Notes under the pieces: model-generated
What the model was told of the DNA's origin: nothing
Database searches by the model: none
Seen by the model: only the letters and a program-made list of their open reading frames with translations
In this document: piece by piece, positions 24,900-32,287 of the stretch
Layout: the number at the start of each line of letters is the position of its first letter
Position numbering within the stretch: the first letter of the stretch is position 1
Translations under genes and position numbers: made by a program
Assembly: GCA_035555975.1 (NCBI GenBank)
Contig: DATMFV010000135.1
Location: forward strand, 6,568 to 70,567
DNA: 64,000 nucleotides
Direction of reading: 5' to 3'
Origin: DATMFV01 sp035555975
GTDB taxonomy: Bacteria; Verrucomicrobiota; Verrucomicrobiia; Chthoniobacterales; Chthoniobacteraceae

Positions 24900-24934
24900 G
24901 CGTTCCGACACCTTCCCAGTGTCGGAACGCTTTT
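24900..24934 (+). terminator. Intrinsic terminator/attenuator between nrdB and nrdA
   Basis: Perfect 12-bp stem GCGTTCCGACAC (24900-24911) with GTGTCGGAACGC (24919-24930), a 7-base loop, then TTTT and a C-run. It is the strongest intrinsic terminator-like hairpin in the window. It lies 69 bases past the nrdB stop and 82 bases before nrdA, so it would end or reduce read-through into nrdA. Confidence 0.85.
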
Positions 24935-25016
24935 CCCCCCCGGCGCGCTCGGCCCCCGGTCGTCCGCCCAACCTTCCAAACCCCTCCCAATCCTCCACCT
25001 TCCTTCTTCTCCACAC

Positions 25017-27851
25017 ATGAATACCTTTACCCTGACCCAAGCCGCTGCCGACGAAACGGCAGGTGAACTGCCGCACGTCATCCGGCGCGATTCCTCCACC
25101 TCCAAGTCCGCCAAGCCGCGCGTCGTCACCTGGCTGGGCCACAAGATCGCCAACGCCGTCCGTGCCGCAGCCCTCGCTTCGGGCGCTGAACCGTCGATCG
25201 GCGAACAGGTCCAGGCGGAGGTCGAGTTCCGCCTCAAGCGCGAACGCCCGCTCTTCATCCACATCGAACAGCTTCAGGATCTCGTCGAAGAGACGCTGAT
25301 GGAGATCGGCCAGGGCAAGACCGCCCTCGCCTACGCCAAGTACCGCGCTAAGCGGGCCGCCCTGCGCGAACTGGAGGCCGAGCAGTTCAGCGAGGAGCCC
25401 GAACAGCTCGAACTCGCCTCGCGCGAGCAACTCGCCGATATCCGCGCCCGCATCTCCTTTGCCGGGATCGGCCTCAACCTGACGCTCGATGAAAACGGCC
25501 TGATCGCCCGCCTCCTCAAGAGCATCTCAATGCACCTCACCCCGGAGGAACAGCGCGAGACGATCATCCTCAACGCCAAGAACCTCCTTGATCTCGACGC
25601 CGACTCGCGCTTCTTCGCCGGGCGCATCCTTCTGACCTACATCTACGAGGAGACCCTTCCGTGGAAGATCGCCGACGGCATCGGCGGCCTCAAGGAAGCC
25701 CACCGCCGCGCGTTTCTCGACTACATCCCGTACGGCATTGAGATCGGCCGCCTGAGCGACCGGCTCGCCAAGTTCAACCTGGAGGCGATGGCCGACACGC
25801 TCGACCCGTATGCCGATCTGCAGTTCGACTTCATCGGCATCCAGAATCTTTACGACCGCTACCTCATTCACACCCGCGACCGCGCCACCGGCCGCAAGCG
25901 CCGGCTCGAAGCGCCGCAGATGTTCTGGCTTCGCGTCGCGATGGGGCTCTCGCTCAACGAAAGCGATCCCGAGGAAAAAGCGCGCGAATTTTACGCCGTC
26001 TACAAGAACCGCCGCGCCTGCTCCTCCACGCCGACGCTCTTTAACTCCGGCACGGTCATCCCGCAGCTCTCCAGTTGCTACCTCCTCTACTGCGGCGACT
26101 CGATCGAGGAGATCACCGAAACGTGGACCCGCTTCTCGCTCCTCTCCAAGTGGGCGGGGGGCCTCGGCTGCTCCTGGACGGCGGTTCGCGGCACCGGCGC
26201 GCACATTCAGGGGACCAACGGCGAGTCGTCGGGCGTCATCCCGTTCCTGAAAGTCTCCAACGACATCGCCATCGCCGTCAACCAGGGGGGCAAGCGGCCG
26301 GGCGCGCTTTGCAGCTACCTGGAGCTTTGGCACGCCGACATCGAAGACTTCCTCGACCTGCGCAAGGAAACCGGCGACGACCGCCGCCGCACGCACAACA
26401 TGAACACCGCGCACTGGATTCCCGATCTCTTCATGAAGCGGCTCCAGGCGATCTCCGAAGGGCGGCTGCCCAAGGATGCCCACTGGACGCTCTTCCGGAC
26501 CAATGACGTCGCCGACCTGCCGGAACTCTACGGCCGCGCCTTTGAGGAGCGCTACGAACATTACGAAAAGCTGGCCGACGACGGGACCATCTGGGGGCGT
26601 CGCGTCCGCGTGCTCGCCATCTGGAAAAAGATGCTCGAAATGCTCTTTGAAACCGGCCACCCGTGGATGACCTGGAAAGACCCGGCCAACGTCCGCTCGC
26701 CGCAGGATCATGTCGGCGTCATCCACAACTCAAACCTCTGCACGGAGATCGAGTTGAACACCAGCATGGACGAAGTCGCCGTCTGCAACCTCGCCTCCAT
26801 CAACATCCCCAACCACCTGCGGGAGGATGGGAGCATCGATCACGAAAAACTCCGCGCCACCGTACGGCTGCTGATGCGGATGCTCGACAACGTGATCGAC
26901 ATCAACTTCTACCCCGTGGAAGCCGCCCGCAACGCCAACATGCGCCACCGGCCGGTCGGCATGGGGGTGATGGGGTTGCAGGATGCGCTCTACGCCCGCA
27001 ACACGCCGTTTGACTCGCCCGAAGCGGTTGATTTCAACGACGAAATCCTCGAAGCCATCGCCTACTACGCTTACGAGGCGAGCAGCGACCTCGCCGCCGA
27101 ACGCGGCACCTACTCGACCTACCAGGGGTCGAAGTGGGATCGCGGCCTCCTCCCGCTCGACACCCTCGAACTGCTCGAACAGGAACGGGGGACGCCGATC
27201 CAGGTCAGCCGCAAGAGCCGGATGCCGTGGGACGAACTCCGCGCGAAGATCGCCAAGCAGGGGATGCGCAATTCCAACTGCCTCGCGATCGCGCCGACCG
27301 CCACCATCTCCAACCTGATGGGCTGCACCCCGTGCATCGAGCCGGTCTACAAGCATATCCACACCAAGTCGAACCTGAGCGGCGAGTTTGTCCGCACCAA
27401 CGACCACCTGGTCAAGACGCTCCACAAGCTCGGCCTCTGGGACGAAGAGATGCTCGCCGACATGAAGTATTTCGATGGTTCGATCCAGCCGATCGAACGG
27501 ATTCCCGACGAGATCAAGCGCCTCTACAAGACGGCGTTCGAGATCGAACCGACGTGGATTCTGCAATGCGCCGCCGTCCGCCAGAAATGGATCGACCAGG
27601 CGCAGAGCACCAACCTCTGGATGAACGAAAACGACGCGCGCAAGGCGAGCTTCATGTACCGCGAAGCATGGGAACGGGGCTTGAAAACCACCTATTACCT
27701 GCGCAGCCTCAACAATTCGTCGATCGACTCCAACCACCGCGAACGCCGCTCCGCCTCGGCCAATGCGGCCCCGGTGGAGAACCAGCCGGAGCTTTCCGCC
27801 TGCTCCATCGAAGCGATGCGCAACGGGACGATCTGCGAATCGTGCCAGTGA
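25017..27851 (+). CDS. nrdA: Ribonucleoside-diphosphate reductase large subunit with N-terminal ATP-cone
   Basis: The 944-residue R1 subunit holds the active site and allosteric sites. One ATP-cone domain is at about residues 30-125 (VVTWLGHKIANAVRAAALASG ... QGKTALAYAKYRAKRAAL), so overall activity regulation by ATP/dATP is likely. Active-site features: SSCYLL (first redox Cys), IHNSNLCTEIELN (Asn, thiyl-radical Cys and Glu), DEVAVCNLASI (second redox Cys), LAIAPTATISNLMGCTPCIEP, and a C-terminal CESC pair (last residues GTICESCQ) that passes electrons from thioredoxin or glutaredoxin. It pairs with the class Ic-like NrdB upstream. The order nrdB-nrdA, with a terminator between, is the reverse of many operons. 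Confidence 0.96.
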   Translation: MNTFTLTQAAADETAGELPHVIRRDSSTSKSAKPRVVTWLGHKIANAVRAAALASGAEPSIGEQVQAEVEFRLKRERPLFIHIEQLQDLVEETLMEIGQGKTALAYAKYRAKRAALRELEAEQFSEEPEQLELASREQLADIRARISFAGIGLNLTLDENGLIARLLKSISMHLTPEEQRETIILNAKNLLDLDADSRFFAGRILLTYIYEETLPWKIADGIGGLKEAHRRAFLDYIPYGIEIGRLSDRLAKFNLEAMADTLDPYADLQFDFIGIQNLYDRYLIHTRDRATGRKRRLEAPQMFWLRVAMGLSLNESDPEEKAREFYAVYKNRRACSSTPTLFNSGTVIPQLSSCYLLYCGDSIEEITETWTRFSLLSKWAGGLGCSWTAVRGTGAHIQGTNGESSGVIPFLKVSNDIAIAVNQGGKRPGALCSYLELWHADIEDFLDLRKETGDDRRRTHNMNTAHWIPDLFMKRLQAISEGRLPKDAHWTLFRTNDVADLPELYGRAFEERYEHYEKLADDGTIWGRRVRVLAIWKKMLEMLFETGHPWMTWKDPANVRSPQDHVGVIHNSNLCTEIELNTSMDEVAVCNLASINIPNHLREDGSIDHEKLRATVRLLMRMLDNVIDINFYPVEAARNANMRHRPVGMGVMGLQDALYARNTPFDSPEAVDFNDEILEAIAYYAYEASSDLAAERGTYSTYQGSKWDRGLLPLDTLELLEQERGTPIQVSRKSRMPWDELRAKIAKQGMRNSNCLAIAPTATISNLMGCTPCIEPVYKHIHTKSNLSGEFVRTNDHLVKTLHKLGLWDEEMLADMKYFDGSIQPIERIPDEIKRLYKTAFEIEPTWILQCAAVRQKWIDQAQSTNLWMNENDARKASFMYREAWERGLKTTYYLRSLNNSSIDSNHRERRSASANAAPVENQPELSACSIEAMRNGTICESCQ

Positions 27852-27885
27852 TGATCCAAAAGCGAAACGGGCCGGCCCATCCCGG

Positions 27886-27922
27886 GCGCTTCCGCGCCGG
27901 AATCGATTGACCCGGGAAGCGC
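27886..27922. promoter_or_regulatory. Inverted repeat overlapping the IclR-gene leader
   Basis: GCGCTTCC (27886-27893) and GGAAGCGC (27915-27922) are perfect complements and end directly before the ATG at 27924. CCCGGG words flank each arm. It could be the regulator's own operator or an RNA hairpin that hides the translation start; no T-run follows. Confidence 0.4.
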
Positions 27923-27923
27923 G

Positions 27924-28658
27924 ATGAACTTTTCGCAACCGAACCGGAGCGTTTTGTCAGGCATCGAATGTCTGCAATGGCTCGCCATGAGCCCGAACCC
28001 GGTCGGAACGCGGGAGATGGGCCGCCTGATGGGGATCGACCCAAACCGCGCCAGCCGTCTTCTCAACTCGCTGGTCCTCGCCGGGATCGCCCGGAAAACG
28101 GCGCAACGCAAGTTTACCGTCGGGAGCGGTTTTCACGTCCTCTCCGCGCAAAGCCTTCACGCTTCGGGCATCCTCCCGGTGGCCCTGCCGCCGCTGGAGG
28201 AGCTTTGCCGGCTCAAGGCGACGGTTGCCTTGGGCGTCTTGTGGAAGGACCGGGTCGCCTACCTCTTCCACCGGAGTTCGGGACGCTCTTTTCATGAGGC
28301 GATCGGCGCTCTTGCCTCGTACGCCGCGAGCGAGTCGAGCCTCGGGCTGGCCCTCCTCGCCGAAGAACCGTGGGAACGGGTGGAGCGCCTTTATGCCGGA
28401 AAGGCGATCCCCGGGTTTGAAGGCCTCGAAGCGCTCCGCACCGTGCTGGAAACCACCCGCCGTTGCGGCTTCAGCCGGACCCTCTCGCGCGGCAGCACCT
28501 TCAGTGAAGCGGTGGTCATCCGCGAAGGGGAGCAGGCGATCGCCGCCGTCGGGCTCGCCAACTCTCCGCCGGAGATAGAGGAAGCCGAACGCCTCGACCA
28601 CCTGCGCCGGGCTGCCGCGACCATCGGGGCGGGTTTAAAACCGGGACGCTTCACCTGA
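27924..28658 (+). CDS. IclR family transcriptional regulator
   Basis: A 244-residue protein with an N-terminal winged helix (about 5-70: SVLSGIECLQWLAMSPNPVGTREMGRLMGIDPNRASRLLNSLVLAG) and an IclR-type effector domain (GSGFHVLSAQSLHASGILPVALPPLEELCRLKATVALGVLWKDRVAYLFHR, then GAL.SYAASESSLGLALLA). The glycine/serine-rich loop and SEAVVIREGEQAIAAVGLA are as expected for the effector pocket. The effector is unknown, and no adjacent catabolic operon identifies the target. It follows nrdA by 72 bases on the same strand, but an inverted repeat in the gap and its different role suggest its own promoter. Confidence 0.9.
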   Translation: MNFSQPNRSVLSGIECLQWLAMSPNPVGTREMGRLMGIDPNRASRLLNSLVLAGIARKTAQRKFTVGSGFHVLSAQSLHASGILPVALPPLEELCRLKATVALGVLWKDRVAYLFHRSSGRSFHEAIGALASYAASESSLGLALLAEEPWERVERLYAGKAIPGFEGLEALRTVLETTRRCGFSRTLSRGSTFSEAVVIREGEQAIAAVGLANSPPEIEEAERLDHLRRAAATIGAGLKPGRFT

Positions 28659-28661
28659 TTC

Positions 28662-29219
28662 ATGCGTTCCTTCGTTTTCGCGATTCTGGCGCTGGTTGGT
28701 ACGCTCTCCGCAATGGCGGAGGAGATGCGCTTTGCGGACGCGGTTAAAGCGTCACTCGTGTTTCGTGATGACTTTGATCCCGCCCGCAGCCATTACCCGC
28801 ACCTCCTCAAGGTTTTTCTTCGGCTCGACAATGGACACGACTCGGATGTGCTCTGGGTTGCCGATCCGGTCAACGGGATGGAAGCTGAACTCCTCGACGC
28901 CGCCGGTCGACCGGTTCCACACCCGCCAAGCGCCATGAGCATCCAATCCGCTCCGCGTGCTTACCTTCTCCCGTGGGGCTCGCGACTTGACTGGCTCATT
29001 TCGCATGGCGGCATCTCCATGATGGGCGACGCCACCGACCAATATGCGCTGATCGTCGGCGCTCGGGGCTGGCTCATCCCGATCGACTCGGCGCAATCGT
29101 ACACGTTGCGTGTTCGTCTGCGGGGAGTGCCGTGGCGTCGCACCGTGGAGCGCGCCGGGGCCCGTCCCAACGAGTTGCTGCTCGACCTGCCCCCTGCCCG
29201 GCTTGAAGTGGCCCAATAA
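28662..29219 (+). CDS. Hypothetical secreted protein, 185 aa
   Basis: Not recognised. It has a clear signal peptide (MRSFVFAILALVGTLSAMAEEM) and then a beta-rich body without Cys (LLKVFLRLDNGHDSDVLWVADPVNGMEAELLDAAG, YALIVGARGWLIP, YTLRVRLRGVPWRRTVERAG), reminiscent of a small immunoglobulin-like fold. It starts three bases after the IclR stop, so the two are probably co-transcribed, although their functional link is not evident. Confidence 0.75.
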   Translation: MRSFVFAILALVGTLSAMAEEMRFADAVKASLVFRDDFDPARSHYPHLLKVFLRLDNGHDSDVLWVADPVNGMEAELLDAAGRPVPHPPSAMSIQSAPRAYLLPWGSRLDWLISHGGISMMGDATDQYALIVGARGWLIPIDSAQSYTLRVRLRGVPWRRTVERAGARPNELLLDLPPARLEVAQ

Positions 29220-29276
29220 CGCCTTCGCTGAAGCAAAACGGCGGTCCCGCCTTGTCCTTTACTAGCAGGCCCTCTA

Positions 29277-30386
29277 TTAACCCTTCGCCCGGCTTTCCGG
29301 TGACACGCAGGGTTCTTCCGCGAGCCGCATGGTTCCCGGAATGGCCACCGGCGGAAGCGACCGGGCGCTGCGGCTCACGCGCGCCTCAAAGCAATCGACC
29401 AGCGCCCTGGCTTCCTCCCTTCGGCAGACTTCATACCGATGCACCGGCAGGCTGAAGTGAAGGGGGACATCGGCGGTGGTTTTACACACGATTTCCATCT
29501 CCCGGGGGATGTCGAGGTGTGACTGGCGCAGAGCCCTTGCCGCGCCTAGCATCAGGATGTCATCGAGCACCAGCACGCAATCCGGCACGTAATTCTTGCG
29601 TTGCCCTTTCCACTCCCCGGCGAGGTGTGTGGCGAGTTCGAACCCGCGATGCTCCAGGTCCGCGCCGAGCGACTCAACTTCGCGAATCTGGCAGCGCAGG
29701 AAGCCGTATCTGCGGACGCAGCGCCAGAGTTCGTCATCCTCCAGGAAGGATGGAAAATGCCTGCTGCCCTGCCGAAGGACGGCTATTTTCCGGCGGCCCC
29801 GTTCCGCGAGGAATTTCAGAGTCGTACGAATCAGGTGATTGGAGTCGCGATAGACATCTCCGCCCAGAAGCAGGGGGGCGTAGCGGACGGAGGGGCGACG
29901 GAAGGCGGTGTAAAGCTCCGAGAAACGGTTGAGATGGCACCCGATTTCCAGATAGCCGACCGGATCCGCCATCGCGAACTGCCGGTGGAACGGCTCGATG
30001 AGCTTTTCGTAATCCACCTCTCCGCACTGGAAGAGGGAGCAGAGATTGTCCGCCACCGTGAGTCCGTAGCCGCGCCGGTGCAGTTCCTCCCGGGTCCGCT
30101 CCACCAGCATCCGGTTGGAATGGGCGATCTCCAGGTGGATGTTGTTCCAGAAAAGCATCATCGCATTGGGCGTGCGCCGTTTTTTGAGGAGAATTGTCCC
30201 CTGCTTCGGCTTGCGGCTCAGGTAGCCCCGCGCGGCGAGCGATGAGAGGGCGTGGTGTACCTCCTGGCTTTTCAGGCCGAGCTGCGCGGCCAGTTCCGCC
30301 GTGTTCGGCAGTTTGCTTCCCGGTTTCCAGCCGTGATCGGCGATGGCCCGGAGAAGCGCTTCTTCCGGAGTTTCTTTGGTTTTCAA
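29277..30386 (-). CDS. GntR-type HTH regulator with LacI-like ligand domain (cassette B)
   Basis: A 369-residue regulator: an N-terminal GntR winged helix (about 5-68: PEEALLRAIADHGWKPGSKLPNTAELAAQLGLKSQEVHHALSSLAARGYL) fused to a periplasmic-binding-protein-like sensor of ~290 residues (MLFWNNIHLEIAHSNRMLVERTREELHRRGYGL, TLKFLAERGRRKIAVLRQG, PDCVLVLDDILMLGAARAL, and the last strand EMEIVCKTTADVPLHF). This hybrid layout is used for sugar-responsive control. It is divergent from the PEP-CTERM/pseudopilin/DUF4838 run of cassette B and shares an AT-rich promoter region with it, so it likely controls both. A paralogue with the same layout is found at 58.1 kb. Confidence 0.88.
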   Translation of the reverse strand: MKTKETPEEALLRAIADHGWKPGSKLPNTAELAAQLGLKSQEVHHALSSLAARGYLSRKPKQGTILLKKRRTPNAMMLFWNNIHLEIAHSNRMLVERTREELHRRGYGLTVADNLCSLFQCGEVDYEKLIEPFHRQFAMADPVGYLEIGCHLNRFSELYTAFRRPSVRYAPLLLGGDVYRDSNHLIRTTLKFLAERGRRKIAVLRQGSRHFPSFLEDDELWRCVRRYGFLRCQIREVESLGADLEHRGFELATHLAGEWKGQRKNYVPDCVLVLDDILMLGAARALRQSHLDIPREMEIVCKTTADVPLHFSLPVHRYEVCRREEARALVDCFEARVSRSARSLPPVAIPGTMRLAEEPCVSPESRAKG

Positions 30387-30567
30387 GGGAGAGATATTAA
30401 AGATTTATTTGGTTTAAAATCTATAAAAAATAGAAATTTGTAAAGAAAATCAAAGTTTATTCTATTTTTTGGAAAAATACGGCTCTACGATTCCTTTCAT
30501 TGCCGGTTTTGCCTCTCTTTGCCGGGGCAAGGGCCGGATCACCGAAACCCCGGACAGGCATCTTTTT
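30387..30567. promoter_or_regulatory. AT-rich divergent promoter region of cassette B
   Basis: The stretch 30387-30480 is far more AT-rich than anything else in this area. It holds an interrupted dyad, AAATCTAT (30417-30424) against ATAG...ATTT (30430-30439), and several TATAAA/TATTCT-like words usable as -10 elements on either strand. The likely operator for the GntR-type protein lies here, but the exact site cannot be fixed. From 30480 to 30567 the sequence is GC-rich leader. Confidence 0.4.
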
Positions 30568-31443
30568 ATGAACCGAACCCTCTTCCTCTCCGCGTATTTG
30601 CAAAACCCGTCCCCATTTTGCCGCCGAAAATTCCGCCGGTTCTGCGTCGGGGCGCTGTTTCTCCTTTCCAGCCTCCAGGCCGGTTTCAGCCAGCCGTTGA
30701 TCGGGTACTCCCGGGAGTTCGACGGCGCGGAGGGAACGCTCCCAACCGGCTGGGTGGCTCAGGCGAGCACCAATGGGTACGCAGCCCAGAGCGGCGCAGG
30801 CACGCTCAATGTCGGCACGAACGCGGGAGGTTCGGGGATAGCATTGGCCGCTTTCAAGGGGGATTTCGGCCCGATTGAAAACGGCGTCGTGACCGATGCC
30901 ACGCTCGAAACGGTATTGATCACCAGTTCCGGCGCGAACTGGGTCGGGCTGGCGGGGCGGGCGCAGGATGGGGATTCGGCGTCTCCCGGAGGCTATTATG
31001 CGCTGATCAACAGGAAGCAATCTTCGCTTGCCATCTGGGATGCCGCGCCTTCCAGCAGCGGCACTTCCGCTGACGAGGCCCTGGCGCATGTCGCCATCGC
31101 TCCCGCGCTGACCAACAATACCCAATACCGGCTGATCCTCGACCTGCAGGGAAGCACGATCACGGCCTCTCTTTATTCTCTCGATGCGGAAGTCGGCGTG
31201 GACGATCCGCTTGCGACGGTCAGCGCCAACAGTACGCTGTACGGCTCGGGCCTGACCGGTTTCTGGGGCTTTTACGGTGGCGCGAGCCGTTCCACCCGTT
31301 ACGAGAGCTTTACCATCACCACCATTCCGGAACCATCCGCCGCCGCGCTCGGGAGCCTGATCTTTACCGCCGGAGCGGTGGTGCTGGGCCTCCGGGGAAA
31401 AAAGCTGCGGCCCGCCGGGCGATTCCTCCCCTCCCGGGATTGA
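30568..31443 (+). CDS. PEP-CTERM secreted protein (cassette B)
   Basis: A 291-residue protein from the ATG at 30568 (MNRTLFLSAYLQN). A long basic lead is followed by the signal core FCVGALFLLSSLQAGFSQ. The body looks like a lectin/concanavalin-like beta-sandwich (REFDGAEGTLPTGWVAQ, NWVGLAGRAQDGDSASPGGYYALINRK, YRLILDLQGSTITASLYSLDAE, GLTGFWGFYGGASRSTRYESF). That pattern resembles LamG-type glycan-binding modules. The C-terminus is TIPEPSAAALGSLIFTAGAVVLGLRGKK, a PEP-CTERM tail with a longer-than-usual basic end. The frame opens 33 codons earlier, but that part has no signal-like features. It is followed after 9 bases by a pseudopilin gene. Confidence 0.88.
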   Translation: MNRTLFLSAYLQNPSPFCRRKFRRFCVGALFLLSSLQAGFSQPLIGYSREFDGAEGTLPTGWVAQASTNGYAAQSGAGTLNVGTNAGGSGIALAAFKGDFGPIENGVVTDATLETVLITSSGANWVGLAGRAQDGDSASPGGYYALINRKQSSLAIWDAAPSSSGTSADEALAHVAIAPALTNNTQYRLILDLQGSTITASLYSLDAEVGVDDPLATVSANSTLYGSGLTGFWGFYGGASRSTRYESFTITTIPEPSAAALGSLIFTAGAVVLGLRGKKLRPAGRFLPSRD

Positions 31444-31452
31444 AAGGCCGCC

Positions 31453-32235
31453 ATGGCAAGCCTCCGCCTCCCCCCATCGTCCCGTGGCGACCATGGTCTC
31501 ACGCTGGTCGAACTGCTGGTTGCCATCGCCTGCATTGCCGTGCTCGCCATCATCCTTTATCCGGTGGCGGGAACCCTCCGGGGCCACAACGCCGTTGCCA
31601 GATGCCTTTCCAACCTGCGGCAACTCGGCGCGGGGATTCACCTCTACGCCGCGGACCATGGAGGGAGCCTTCCGCCCTCCCATGTGGATGAAGGGATCAT
31701 CGCCCCCGGCGTGGCGGAGCGGCGGTGGGACCAGTTTCTGCAAAATGCCGATCCGTCCAATTACAAGGGAGGGGGTGTTTTGCCCAACGAAAACCTTTCC
31801 AACCGTCCTGACGTTCTGACGGTCTACAACTGCCCCGCCAATCCTTACCGCCTCGGCAACCGCTGGAACGCCCCGAGTTATGCCTATAACGGAGCGCTGG
31901 GAAAAGACGAATGGCGCGTCCGGGTTGCAAACCTTCCTCATCCGGCCATGACCGTCATGCTGGTCGACGCGGGAGTGCGTAATGACATGTCGACGCCGCC
32001 GGAGCTTGGTCCTCCCAAAAATCTCTGCTACTGCACCCTCTATGGCGGCAGCACGTTTGCATGGGAACGCTCGGTCAACTTCGAGGTTCACCATGGGCGC
32101 GCCCATTTCCTCATGGTGGATGGGCACGTGGAAAGCCTGGATCGGGAAACCGTTCGCCAACGCGGCGCGGAGAAAACCCTCCTCTGGTCGCGCGATAACC
32201 TCGCCATCTCCGGCGCCGAAAAAGGGAGATGGTAG
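31453..32235 (+). CDS. Pseudopilin-like protein with H-X9-DG motif (cassette B)
   Basis: A 260-residue protein with the prepilin site DHGLTLVELLVAIACIAVLAIIL (Leu instead of Phe at +1, Glu at +5). It continues with the usual NAVARCLSNLRQLGAGIHLYAADHGGSLPP and ends with VHHGRAHFLMVDGHVESLD (His-X9-Asp-Gly). Cys residues lie in CLSN and YNCPANPY. It is placed between the PEP-CTERM gene and a DUF4838 gene, as in the other cassettes. It was probably processed by a prepilin peptidase encoded elsewhere. Confidence 0.92.
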   Translation: MASLRLPPSSRGDHGLTLVELLVAIACIAVLAIILYPVAGTLRGHNAVARCLSNLRQLGAGIHLYAADHGGSLPPSHVDEGIIAPGVAERRWDQFLQNADPSNYKGGGVLPNENLSNRPDVLTVYNCPANPYRLGNRWNAPSYAYNGALGKDEWRVRVANLPHPAMTVMLVDAGVRNDMSTPPELGPPKNLCYCTLYGGSTFAWERSVNFEVHHGRAHFLMVDGHVESLDRETVRQRGAEKTLLWSRDNLAISGAEKGRW

Positions 32236-32239
32236 CCCC

Positions 32240-32287
32240 TCAAATCGTTCACTTCCCTTTATGTCAAATCGTTCACTTCCCTTTATG
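32240..32287 (+). repeat. Tandem 24-bp duplication that carries the start codon
   Basis: The 24-base unit TCAAATCGTTCACTTCCC+TTTATG occurs at 32240-32263 and again at 32264-32287, with a partial third copy (TCAAATC) after. Each unit ends with an in-frame ATG, so the DUF4838 gene has two equivalent start sites and an N-terminus that may be eight residues longer or shorter. No strong Shine-Dalgarno sequence precedes either copy. Confidence 0.85.
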
